From Nonomuraea deserti (lineage in GTDB: Bacteria; Actinomycetota; Actinomycetes; Streptosporangiales; Streptosporangiaceae), in assembly GCF_004348685.1 (NCBI RefSeq), contig NZ_SMKO01000002.1:62001-126000 (forward strand): a DNA stretch of 64,000 nucleotides. The letters are read 5' to 3'. A program made the translations under genes and the position numbers. The notes under the pieces were generated by a model. It was given only the letters and a program-made list of their open reading frames with translations, was not told the origin of the DNA and ran no database searches. Of this stretch, positions 1 to 8,272 are shown piece by piece (within the stretch, counting starts at the first letter, position 1; each line of letters begins with the position of its first letter).

Positions 1-2
1 CA

Positions 3-3000
3 CTCGGCTCGTTCGCCAGGATCAGGGTGAACGGCGATCCCGTCGCCGTGCGCGACCTGCTGCGCTCCATGATCGCCCAGCTGACCGTGTTCCACTCGCC
101 CGACGACATGCGGATCATGGTGTGCTCCGGCGAGGAGTGGATGCCGCACTGGGAGTGGGTCAAGTGGCTGCCGCACGCGCTGCATCCCGAGGAGGAGGAC
201 GCGGCCGGACCGGTCCGGCTGATGGCCGAGAACCTCGCCGAGCTGGACCGGCTGGTCGGGAGCGAGCTCAAGGAACGCGCCAGGTTCCGGCCCGGATCGG
301 CCGGGGACGCGCTGCCGTACCACGTGCTCATCGTGGACGGCGGGCACGTGCCGCACGACTCCCAGCTCGGTAGCGACGCCATCCAGGGCGTGACGGTGAT
401 CGACCTGTCCGGATCGACCGCCGACGTGGCGGAGCAGAACACGTTGCGGCTGGACGTCCAGCCCGACGGCTTCTACATGGTGAAGATCGACCACGCGGGC
501 AAGGAGCACAGGACGCGCTTCGGCGACCCGGACAAGCTCGACTTCCTGCGGGCCGAGGGCCTGGCCAGGCAGCTCGCGCCGCTACGGGCCTCGGCGGCCT
601 CCGCGGGCGAGGCCGAGGACGTGCTGGCGATCAACACCACCCTGACCGACCTGCTGGGCGTCGGCGACCCGGCCCGCGTGGATCCCGCGCTCACCTGGCG
701 GCCGCGAGCCGGTCGGAACAGGTTGCGGGTGCCGATCGGGCTCGGATCCGACGGACGGGTCGTGGAGCTCGACATCAAGGAGTCGGCCCAGGGCGGCATG
801 GGCCCGCACGGACTGGTGATCGGAGCCACCGGCTCCGGCAAGAGCGAGCTGCTGCGCACGCTGGTGCTGGGGCTGGCCGTCACGCACTCCCCGGAGATCC
901 TCAACTTCGTCCTGGTCGACTTCAAGGGCGGCGCGACCTTCCTGGGGCTCGACTCGCTCACCCATGTCTCCGCGGTCATCACCAACCTGGAGGACGAGCT
1001 TCCGCTGGTCGACCGCATGCACGACGCGCTGCACGGCGAGATGGTGCGCAGGCAGGAACTGCTGCGCTCGGCCGGCAACTACGCCTCGCTGCGCGACTAC
1101 GAGCGGGCCAGGGAGCAGGGGGCCGATCTGGCCCCGCTGCCGACGTTGTTCGTGGTGCTCGACGAGTTCAGCGAGCTGCTGTCGGCCAAGCCGGAGTTCA
1201 TCGACCTGTTCGTGATGATCGGCCGGCTGGGCCGCTCGCTCGGCGTGCACCTGCTCCTCGCCTCCCAGCGGCTGGAGGAAGGGCGGCTGCGGGGCCTGGA
1301 CACCCACCTGTCGTACCGGATCGGCCTGCGCACCTTCTCCGCGATGGAGAGCCGGGTCGTGCTGGGCGTGGCCGACGCGTACGAGCTGCCCTCGGCGCCC
1401 GGCAACGGCTACCTCAAGGTCGACACCACCAACATGACCAGGTTCAAGGCCGCCTACGTCTCGGGCGCCTACCAGGGCGACCACCGCCACACCGGCTCGG
1501 ACGACGGCCAGGCCGCCCTGCGCGAGGTCGTGGAGTACACCTCGGCGTACGCGCCGCTGCCGCTCGTGCCCGAGCCTCCCAAGGAGACCCCGGCCGCGGA
1601 GGTGGACGAACGCGGCCCGCAGGACAGCCTGCTCGACATCGTCGTGCAGCGGCTGGCCGGGCACGGCCCCGCGGCCCATCGCATCTGGCTGCCCCCGCTG
1701 GACGACCCGCCCACGCTCGCGCACCTGCTGCCGCCGCTCTCGGTCACTCCGGAGCTCGGACTGTCCACGCCCACGTGGGACGGCAGGGGCAAGCTGCACG
1801 CCGTCATCGGGATCATCGACCGGCCGTTCGAGCAGCGGCGCGACCCGTACTGGCTGGATCTGTCCGGGGCGGCCGGGCACGTCGGCGTGGCCGGCGGTCC
1901 GCAGAGCGGCAAGAGCAACGTGCTGCGCACGCTGATCTCCGGCATGGCCCTCACCCACACGCCGCGCGAGGTGCAGTTCTACTGCCTGGACTTCGGCGGC
2001 GGCGCCCTGGCGGCGCTGGAGGGGCTCCCGCACGTGGGCGGCGTGGCCACCAGGCTCGACGCCGACCGGGTGCGCAGGACCGTCGCCGAGGTGTCCTCGC
2101 TGGTACGGCAGCGGGAGCGGGGCTTCGCCGAGTCCGGCATCGAGTCGATCGCCGCCTACCGGCGGATGGTCGCCGACGGCAGCGCCAAGAGCGACGGCTG
2201 GGGCGACGTGTTTCTCGTCATCGACGGGTGGCTGACGATCCGGCAGGAGTTCGAGAACCTGGAGGCCGTGATCACCGACCTGGCGGCGCGCGGGCTCAAC
2301 TACGGCGTCCATGTGGTGGCCACGACCAACAAGTGGTCGGAGTTCCGGCCGGCCATCAGGGACCTGTTCGGCACCAGGATCGAGTTCAAGCTGGGTGACG
2401 CGTACGAGTCGGAGATCAGCAGGAAGGCGTCGCTCGCGGTGCCGGAAGGCGTGCCGGGGCGTGGCCTGACCAGGGACGGCATGCACTTCCTCGCGACCCT
2501 GCCGCGGATCGACGGGCAGCGCACCGCCGAGGACGTGTCCGAGGGGCTGCGGTCGATGGTGGAGATCGTGCGGCGGTCCTGGCAGGGGCCGTCGGCGCCG
2601 CCGGTGCGCCTGCTGCCGTCGCTGCTGCCCGTGGCCTCCCTGCCGTCGCTGGAGAAGACGGGCCCGCAGCGCATCGCGATCGGCATCGACGAGGACGCGC
2701 TCTCGCCCGTCATGCTGAACTTCGACACCGACCCGCACTTCGTCGTGTTCGGCGACAACGAGTGCGGCAAGTCGAACGTGCTCAAGCTCATCATGGAAGG
2801 CGTGGTCGCCAGGAAGACGCCGGCCGAGGCCATGATGATCGTGATCGACTACCGGCGTTCGCTCCTCGACACCGCGGTGACCGACCACCGCATCGGCTAC
2901 GCCGCCTCCAGCACCGCGGCCGCCGAGCTGATCCAGGACGCCCGGTCCGCCCTGCTCAAGCGCCTTCCTCCGGCCGACCTCACGCCGGAGCAACTGCGCT

Positions 3001-3356
3001 CGCGGAGCTGGTGGCAGGGCTCGGACCTGTACATCGTGGTGGACGACTACGACCTCGTGGCCACGTCGAACAACCCGCTGGCGCCGCTGACGGAGCTGCT
3101 GCCGCAGGCCCGCGACATCGGGCTGCACCTGGTGCTGGCCAGGCAGAGCGGCGGCGCCAGCCGCGCCATGTACGACCAGGCCGTCCAGCGCATGAAGGAG
3201 ATGGCCAGCCCGGCGCTGATCATGTCCGGCAACAGGGAGGAAGGCCAGCTCTTCGGCAATGTCCGGCCGCAGCCGCTGCCCGTCGGCCGCGGCTTCTACG
3301 TCGACAGGAAGTACGGTGCGCGCCTGATCCAGACCGCCTACATGGAGCAGCCGTGA
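3..3356 (+). CDS. eccC: EccC-type FtsK/SpoIIIE ATPase of type VII secretion (5' truncated by window edge)
   Basis: The motor ATPase of an ESX/type VII secretion membrane complex, which recognises and drives export of WXG100 substrates. The reading frame is open to the window edge, so the N-terminal membrane part is missing. About 1,117 residues remain, against roughly 1,300 in the family. Counting from the GTG at 27, three P-loops are visible: GATGSGKS near residue 266, GPQSGKS near 624 and GDNECGKS near 909. Walker B-like strands LFVVLDE, VFLVID and LYIVVDD match the three tandem FtsK domains of EccC. The next genes on the same strand encode small helical and WXG-like proteins, which supports the assignment. 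The family is near certain; which ESX subtype it belongs to is not determined. Confidence 0.95.
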   Translation, partial: LGSFARIRVNGDPVAVRDLLRSMIAQLTVFHSPDDMRIMVCSGEEWMPHWEWVKWLPHALHPEEEDAAGPVRLMAENLAELDRLVGSELKERARFRPGSAGDALPYHVLIVDGGHVPHDSQLGSDAIQGVTVIDLSGSTADVAEQNTLRLDVQPDGFYMVKIDHAGKEHRTRFGDPDKLDFLRAEGLARQLAPLRASAASAGEAEDVLAINTTLTDLLGVGDPARVDPALTWRPRAGRNRLRVPIGLGSDGRVVELDIKESAQGGMGPHGLVIGATGSGKSELLRTLVLGLAVTHSPEILNFVLVDFKGGATFLGLDSLTHVSAVITNLEDELPLVDRMHDALHGEMVRRQELLRSAGNYASLRDYERAREQGADLAPLPTLFVVLDEFSELLSAKPEFIDLFVMIGRLGRSLGVHLLLASQRLEEGRLRGLDTHLSYRIGLRTFSAMESRVVLGVADAYELPSAPGNGYLKVDTTNMTRFKAAYVSGAYQGDHRHTGSDDGQAALREVVEYTSAYAPLPLVPEPPKETPAAEVDERGPQDSLLDIVVQRLAGHGPAAHRIWLPPLDDPPTLAHLLPPLSVTPELGLSTPTWDGRGKLHAVIGIIDRPFEQRRDPYWLDLSGAAGHVGVAGGPQSGKSNVLRTLISGMALTHTPREVQFYCLDFGGGALAALEGLPHVGGVATRLDADRVRRTVAEVSSLVRQRERGFAESGIESIAAYRRMVADGSAKSDGWGDVFLVIDGWLTIRQEFENLEAVITDLAARGLNYGVHVVATTNKWSEFRPAIRDLFGTRIEFKLGDAYESEISRKASLAVPEGVPGRGLTRDGMHFLATLPRIDGQRTAEDVSEGLRSMVEIVRRSWQGPSAPPVRLLPSLLPVASLPSLEKTGPQRIAIGIDEDALSPVMLNFDTDPHFVVFGDNECGKSNVLKLIMEGVVARKTPAEAMMIVIDYRRSLLDTAVTDHRIGYAASSTAAAELIQDARSALLKRLPPADLTPEQLRSRSWWQGSDLYIVVDDYDLVATSNNPLAPLTELLPQARDIGLHLVLARQSGGASRAMYDQAVQRMKEMASPALIMSGNREEGQLFGNVRPQPLPVGRGFYVDRKYGARLIQTAYMEQP

Positions 3357-3426
3357 CTCCTGGTCCGGGGACGAAGATGCCCATGATGATCGCCTATTCA
3401 CGTCTTCACCGAAAGCCGGGAGCCCC

Positions 3427-3735
3427 ATGAGTTACGTGGACGTACACGTTCAGGCACTGGAGGAGTGCGCACGCCAGGCCCTCAGGGTGAAGAACATGCT
3501 CGACTTCGACGACGCGTTCGTGAACTCCGACGTCACCGCACCTCAGGGCGACACCAAGTCCGACATCTTCGGCGAGCTCGAAGGCGCCGGCGACCTGGCC
3601 GCGAAGATCGACGCGATCTGGGAGTCCGTCAGGTCCGAGCTCGGCGAGGGACGCAACCGCATGACCAACGTCGAGCGGGCGCTCGGCCAGGTCGCCTCCA
3701 ACTTCCGCGGCGCCGAGACGGGGTCGGGCGCGTGA
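3427..3735 (+). CDS. small type VII secretion-associated protein, unknown function
   Basis: A 102-residue acidic protein with no signal peptide or membrane segment. It is mostly predicted helix, with a central IWESVRSEL segment. It lies 70 bp after eccC, and its TGA overlaps the GTG of the next gene (GTGA), so the two are probably translationally coupled. Size and position resemble EspC/WXG-like partner proteins of ESX loci, but there is no clear WXG turn. I infer a partner or chaperone of the downstream WXG-transglycosylase protein. A weak GGGAG-like ribosome site precedes the ATG. Confidence 0.8.
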   Translation: MSYVDVHVQALEECARQALRVKNMLDFDDAFVNSDVTAPQGDTKSDIFGELEGAGDLAAKIDAIWESVRSELGEGRNRMTNVERALGQVASNFRGAETGSGA

Positions 3736-4871
3736 GCATCGTCGAGACCCTGGCCGGGCTGAAGAACAAGGTCGACGGCGACCCGGCGACGATCAGGAAC
3801 ATCGCCGCCGCCATGCGGACGATGGGCGGGCACGTTGCCACCTCGGCGAACCAGCTCGTCAGAAACGTCACCGAGGTCGGCAAGGCCTGGCAGGGCGACT
3901 CGGCCAACGCCTTCGCCGACTACATGACCGCGTACCCCACCGCCGGGCGGAAGCTCAAGAGCGCCCTCACCGCCTGCGCCTCCGCCCTCGACACGGCGGC
4001 CACCAAGCTGGAGACCGCCCACACCACGGTCAGCGGGCTCCACGAGGCCGCGACCACGGCCGCGAACGAATACCGGCGCGACCACAGCGACGCCACGCAG
4101 ACCGACATCGACAACCACGTGAAGCAGCAGCTCGACGATCCGGTCGGCAAGGCCAACCAGGCCGTCACCACGGCCACGAACGCCCTGACCACCGCCAAGA
4201 CCGCGCTCGACAGGAAGCTCGGCGAGGACGGGTTCGGCTTCTTCAAGGGCATCCGCCAGCCGGGAGGCGCCGACTTCCTGCCGGGTGACCATCCGATCGA
4301 CTGGGAGAAGACCGCGGGCTACTCCCCCACCTCGCTCGCTTCGGCGGACGCGCCCACCGGCCCGGACTCCGGCCCAGGGGCCGGCGGAGGCGGAGGTGGG
4401 GGTGGGGGCGGCGGAGGCGCCGGCGCGCCGTCGTCGTACGGCAACGCCCCGGCTCCCAAGCCGCAGGTCGTCGAGTGGATCAAGGAGGCCATCAGGGTCA
4501 TCAAGTCACCCGAGATGGCCGCGATCCTGAGGAAGCGGGGTCTGGACGTGAGCGACCTGGACCCGAACGACCCCAAGGACATCCAGCGCATCTGGACCAT
4601 CATCCACCACGAGTCGGGCGGCAACCCCAACGCGATCAACAACTGGGACATCAACGCCAAGAACGGCGTGCCGTCCCAGGGGCTGATGCAGACCATCCCG
4701 CCCACCTTCAACGCGCACGCGCTGCCCGGGTACGGCAAGATCCGGGAGCCGGTGGACAACATCATCGCCGGCGTCCTGTACACCTACAGCCGCTACGGCA
4801 ATCTCGCCGAACATCCCGGCATCGAGTCCTTGGAGAGCGGGCAGCCTGGCGCCCGGTACAAGCCCTACTGA
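3732..4871 (+). CDS. WXG100-like protein fused to a lytic transglycosylase (SLT) domain
   Basis: The GTG at 3732 overlaps the preceding stop and gives 379 residues. Upstream codons in the same frame belong to the other gene. Residues 1-110 form a helical hairpin with a W-Q-G turn at Trp53, as in WXG100 substrates. A further helical region follows, then a pure Gly tract (about residues 218-230), then an SLT domain from about residue 265. That domain shows the catalytic-type HHESGG motif (Glu about 294), GLMQTIPPTF and a late Tyr-rich helix (VLYTYSRYGN). No Sec signal is present, so export through the type VII machine is the likely route. The domain would cleave peptidoglycan glycan strands. 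Either a wall-opening accessory for the secretion apparatus or an antibacterial effector is possible. Confidence 0.85.
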   Translation: MSIVETLAGLKNKVDGDPATIRNIAAAMRTMGGHVATSANQLVRNVTEVGKAWQGDSANAFADYMTAYPTAGRKLKSALTACASALDTAATKLETAHTTVSGLHEAATTAANEYRRDHSDATQTDIDNHVKQQLDDPVGKANQAVTTATNALTTAKTALDRKLGEDGFGFFKGIRQPGGADFLPGDHPIDWEKTAGYSPTSLASADAPTGPDSGPGAGGGGGGGGGGGGAGAPSSYGNAPAPKPQVVEWIKEAIRVIKSPEMAAILRKRGLDVSDLDPNDPKDIQRIWTIIHHESGGNPNAINNWDINAKNGVPSQGLMQTIPPTFNAHALPGYGKIREPVDNIIAGVLYTYSRYGNLAEHPGIESLESGQPGARYKPY

Positions 4872-4877
4872 CGCGCA

Positions 4878-4907
4878 AACCCCCTCAGGAACCGTCCTGA
4901 GGGGGTT
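4878..4907 (+). terminator. rho-independent-type terminator after the eccC group
   Basis: Perfect 13-bp inverted repeat (4878-4890 and 4895-4907) with a 4-base ACCG loop, 6 bp after the stop of the WXG-transglycosylase gene. A short T run follows it. It also lies just past the 3' end of the convergent pseudokinase gene, so it may act in both directions. Confidence 0.9.
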
Positions 4908-4925
4908 TCGCCGTCGCGGGCGGGG

Positions 4926-7001
4926 TCAGCCGCAGTTGGCCCAGTTCGAGCTGGTGCTCTTGCCCCTGTGGCTGCCGGCGAACCGCACACACTTGCCCCT
5001 GGCCTGCAGCTTGACCGGCCCGGCGTAGTACATGTAGGTGCCGGACTCCGTCCAGGTGCGGCCGCCCTGGACCTCGAGCGTGGCGGTCACCTCCGTCGGC
5101 GTGCCCACGTACGTGGTCTTCATGGTGACCACGCAGTTCTCACCGGAGCCGCCGTTGTAGAGCTGGAAGGTCTCGCCGCCGGGGAAGTCCTGGCTGCGCT
5201 GCACGGAGAAGCCCGGCCCGCAGACCATGACCGGCGTGTACGGGTTCCGCTGCGGCGGCGAACCGGTCTTGGTGGGCGAGGGTTTCGGCGTCTTCGTCTT
5301 CGTCTTCGTCGGTGAGGGTTTCGGCGTCTTCGTCGGTGTGGGTTTCGGCGTCCTCGTCGGCGAGGGCGCGGGGGTCGGCTCCTCGCTGACCGTCGGGGTG
5401 GGCGTGGCCGTCACCGTCGGGGTGGGCGTCACCGTCACCGTGACGGTCGGCGCGGGAGTCGGCGTCGATGAGGGCTCCTGGGTCGCCGGATGGGTGACGA
5501 CGGCGTCAGACGTGGGCGTCGGGCTGCCGCTCGGCCCGGTCGTCACGGTCACCGTGGGCGTGACCTGCGTCGGCTGCGTGACCACCGGCTGGGTCTGGAT
5601 CGGCGCCGGCGTCGGAACGGTGCTGAGCTCGGGCGGTGTGGGCGTCTGCGACGTCCAGTCGGACGGCATCACCATGGGGCCCACGTCGGCGTCCGACGGC
5701 TTCCCCCACGGCGCGGTCACCTCCGGCTGGGCCTCCTGCTGCTCCTGCTGCGCCGGCTGCTCCGGCACGCCCTCCTGCGCGGCCGCCTTCTCGGCCTGGC
5801 CGGCCTCCGCGGTGCCCTCCGCGGACGTGCCCACGGCCACGTTCACCGGCTCGAACCGCTGCGTCGACGCGTACTCGCTGGCGCCCCACAGTCCCGCGCC
5901 GGACAGGACCACCAGCACGCCCACCGCGGCGGCCAGTCCCACAGGGAACTTCCGCGGCGGGCGGGAGGAAACCGTCTGCCCCTGGACCGTCGCCTGCCGC
6001 TCATGCCTGGGCGGCTCCCACATGGGGCCCGATGGCGGTACCGGCACGCCCTCCATCGGCGGGGCGCCGCCCTGGGCCTGCGGCGGCGCCGTCGGCCCCC
6101 AGGCCTGCTGAGGGGGCGGCGACACCGGCAGGGGCACGCCCTCGATGGGCGCTCCCGGCACGGTCATGCCCTCGAGGGGCACCGCGGGGATGGGCACGCC
6201 CACGAGCGGCACGCCCGGCTGGGACGGCTGCTGCTGCGGCGTGGGGCCGACGCCGCCCCGCTGGTCCCCGAGGAGCCGCAGCATCGCCGTGTACGTGGTC
6301 GGCCGCGCCTCCACCTCCTTGGCCAACGCGGCGAGCACCACCCCGCGCAGGGGCTCGGTCAGGTTCCCCACCTCGGGCAGCCCGTTCAGCACGGACTCGG
6401 CGTCCTGCCCGAACGGCGGCTCGCCGGTCGCGGCGAACACCACCGTCGCGGCCCAGGCGAACATGTCGGCGTACGGGCCGGAAACCGGCCCTCTGAGCTG
6501 CTCGGGAGCGCGGTAGCCCAGCTCGCCGACGGGCCCGCCGAGGTCGACGTCCGTCACTCTCGGGCCGCCGGCACCGATGATCACGTTGTGCGGGGTGAGC
6601 CCGCGGTGCGTGATGCCGGCCAGATGCACCGCGGTCAACGCGGTCAGCATGCCCACCGCCAGCCGCTCGAGCGCGTCGTGGTCGAGCGGGCCGTCCTCGG
6701 CCACGACCTGGGCGAGGCTGCGGCCCTCGACGTACTCGCGCACCACGTAGGGGCGGTCCTCGTGCCTGCCGGACTCCAGGGTCCTGGCGACGTACGAGCT
6801 GGAGACGCGCTGTACGCCTCTGAGCCGGGCGATCTCCTCGTCGTCCTGCTCCGGGGCGGCGGGCAGCAACCTGATCACTCTCAGGGGCGCGTCGTCGGTC
6901 TCCCGGCCGAGGTAGGCAACGCCACGGGGCCCATCGGCCAGCCGTCCTGAGATGGCGTACTCGCCCAGCTTCTCGGGATCACCCGGCCGTAGGGGGTGCA
7001 T
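4926..7001 (-). CDS. membrane-anchored pseudokinase with SapA-like extracellular domain (copy 1)
   Basis: Start ATG 7001 has an AAGGGA site 5 nt upstream; an earlier ATG lacks one. The product is 691 residues. Residues 15-250 have the fold pattern of a Hanks-type Ser/Thr kinase (GRLADGPRG loop, RAPEQL, FAWAATVVFAATGEPPF), but key residues are gone. The VAIK lysine is Arg44, HRD is HRG (132-134) and DFG is DVD (151-153), so phosphotransfer is unlikely. A Pro-rich juxtamembrane region follows, then one membrane helix (about 353-373), a Pro/Thr-rich external linker and a C-terminal domain of about 95 residues (YAGPVKL, GKCV, final NCG). That domain resembles spore-associated protein A. It is the last gene of a run with the mycosin and copy 2. 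Confidence 0.88.
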   Translation of the reverse strand: MHPLRPGDPEKLGEYAISGRLADGPRGVAYLGRETDDAPLRVIRLLPAAPEQDDEEIARLRGVQRVSSSYVARTLESGRHEDRPYVVREYVEGRSLAQVVAEDGPLDHDALERLAVGMLTALTAVHLAGITHRGLTPHNVIIGAGGPRVTDVDLGGPVGELGYRAPEQLRGPVSGPYADMFAWAATVVFAATGEPPFGQDAESVLNGLPEVGNLTEPLRGVVLAALAKEVEARPTTYTAMLRLLGDQRGGVGPTPQQQPSQPGVPLVGVPIPAVPLEGMTVPGAPIEGVPLPVSPPPQQAWGPTAPPQAQGGAPPMEGVPVPPSGPMWEPPRHERQATVQGQTVSSRPPRKFPVGLAAAVGVLVVLSGAGLWGASEYASTQRFEPVNVAVGTSAEGTAEAGQAEKAAAQEGVPEQPAQQEQQEAQPEVTAPWGKPSDADVGPMVMPSDWTSQTPTPPELSTVPTPAPIQTQPVVTQPTQVTPTVTVTTGPSGSPTPTSDAVVTHPATQEPSSTPTPAPTVTVTVTPTPTVTATPTPTVSEEPTPAPSPTRTPKPTPTKTPKPSPTKTKTKTPKPSPTKTGSPPQRNPYTPVMVCGPGFSVQRSQDFPGGETFQLYNGGSGENCVVTMKTTYVGTPTEVTATLEVQGGRTWTESGTYMYYAGPVKLQARGKCVRFAGSHRGKSTSSNWANCG

Positions 7002-7033
7002 GGTTGTCCCTTCGCTGATCCAAGATCTCAATG

Positions 7034-7074
7034 GGACATTCAACCAAATCCATCACATACGTATCAGTAGTTTC
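7034..7074 (-). promoter_or_regulatory. conserved promoter-proximal box, copy 1
   Basis: A block of about 41 bp lying 33 nt upstream of the copy-1 pseudokinase start. It aligns without gaps to 10574-10614 upstream of copy 2. On the plus strand the shared parts are GGACATT-AACCAAAT, CATACG-ATCAG and GTTTC. The equal distance to both starts points to a common promoter or operator. No standard -35/-10 pair is certain; GAAAC on the minus strand could be an ECF-type -35 element. Confidence 0.6.
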
Positions 7075-7110
7075 ACCGGCGAACTCCCGGTTTTCACCGA
7101 AACGCAACCC

Positions 7111-8256
7111 TCAGGACGGCCGACCGGGACGCCAACCCCTGCGCCGGCCCAGCGGAATGAGCAGCGCGAGCGCGCCCGCCACGGCGATCGCCACCATGGC
7201 GCCCGTCCCCATCACCATGGAGATGCCGATGGCCCTCTCGTCGCGGGGCGGGACCTTGGCGATGGCATCGGCGGGGAGCGCGGAGGGCGGCGGCTCGGCG
7301 ACCACGGGGGCGTCGGCGTCCTCGTACGGCAGCACGGCCGTCACCGCGAGCACCGGGTTCACCATGCCCGCGCCGCTGCCCGTGCCCGTCGTGCCTTCGG
7401 CGGTGGCGATGATGCGGCGGCGCACCTGCTCCTGGGTGAGCTGGGGGAAGCGGGACCGCACGAGGGCGGCGGTGCCCGCCACATAGGGCGTGGCGAAGCT
7501 GGTGCCCTTCAGGCCGCGCTTGTACCCCAGCCCCGGCCAGGGGGCGGTGATGTCCGTACCCGGGCCGAGCACGGCGACGGGGGTGGTGGCGTTGGACAGG
7601 TCGGCGCGGCGGCCGTCGGGGGTGGCCGCGCCCACGGCCAGCACGCCCTCGTACGCCGCGGGATAGGCGGGCACGTCCTCGTCGTCGGGGCCGGTGACGT
7701 TCCCCGCCGCGGCGACCACGACGATGTCCTTGTCGAGCGCCCGCTGGACGGCGGCCCTCAGCCCGGAGTGATCGGAGGCCCGCACCGAGACGTTGATCAC
7801 CTCGGCCTTCGCCGCGACCGCGTCGTCGATGGCGCTGATCAGCTTGGCGATGTCACCTTCGCTCTTGTTGCTCTGCTTGATCATCACGAGCTCGGCCTCG
7901 GGCGCGACCCCGTGGAAGGGGGTGCCGCTGACGTAGCGGGCGCCGATGATGCCGGAGACGGCCGTGCCGTGGCCCACGCAGTCGCGGTGGCCGGTGTGCG
8001 TCTCGTCGATGATCTTGGAGATCTGGACCTGCGGGTGGTAGTCGGCGCCGCTGTCGACGACCGCCACCCTGACGCCCGCGCCGCGCGTCAGCCGCCAGGC
8101 GTTCTTGATGTCGAGCCGTTTCTGCGCCCACGGCTCGCTGGCGGGAATCGTCAGCGAGCCCTTCTCCGGTCTGCACTCCTCGGGCGCGGCCGCCGCCGGG
8201 GCCGCCGCGCCGAGGTGCAGGGCGAGCACGCTCGCCGTGAGAACGCGACCGATCAT
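7111..8256 (-). CDS. mycP: mycosin-like subtilase, type VII secretion-associated serine protease
   Basis: Start ATG 8256 gives 381 residues: a signal peptide (1-24), an S8 peptidase domain and a C-terminal membrane helix (about 343-368) followed by a basic tail. The catalytic set is visible: Asp68 in VVDSG, His96 in GHGT, oxyanion Asn186 in AAAGN and Ser253 in GTSFATP. This is the MycP architecture, a protease held on the outer face of the membrane in ESX systems. It lies only 16 bp after the copy-2 pseudokinase stop and is presumably co-transcribed with it. The in-frame upstream part of the reading frame overlaps that gene and was not used as start. Confidence 0.93.
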   Translation of the reverse strand: MIGRVLTASVLALHLGAAAPAAAAPEECRPEKGSLTIPASEPWAQKRLDIKNAWRLTRGAGVRVAVVDSGADYHPQVQISKIIDETHTGHRDCVGHGTAVSGIIGARYVSGTPFHGVAPEAELVMIKQSNKSEGDIAKLISAIDDAVAAKAEVINVSVRASDHSGLRAAVQRALDKDIVVVAAAGNVTGPDDEDVPAYPAAYEGVLAVGAATPDGRRADLSNATTPVAVLGPGTDITAPWPGLGYKRGLKGTSFATPYVAGTAALVRSRFPQLTQEQVRRRIIATAEGTTGTGSGAGMVNPVLAVTAVLPYEDADAPVVAEPPPSALPADAIAKVPPRDERAIGISMVMGTGAMVAIAVAGALALLIPLGRRRGWRPGRPS

Positions 8257-8272
8257 GACGGGAAAGCGCAGA

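Noticed and set aside
582-3428. Very long minus-strand open frame (948 codons) opposite eccC
   Set aside because: Composition is Arg/Gly/Val/His-rich with no domain pattern, and the plus strand carries a clear EccC. Long antisense frames are expected at this GC content.
5227-6111. Plus-strand frame opposite pseudokinase copy 1 rich in GVGVTVTV repeats
   Set aside because: It is the antisense of the Pro/Thr-rich linker. The minus-strand frame has kinase-like and SapA-like domains and a ribosome site.
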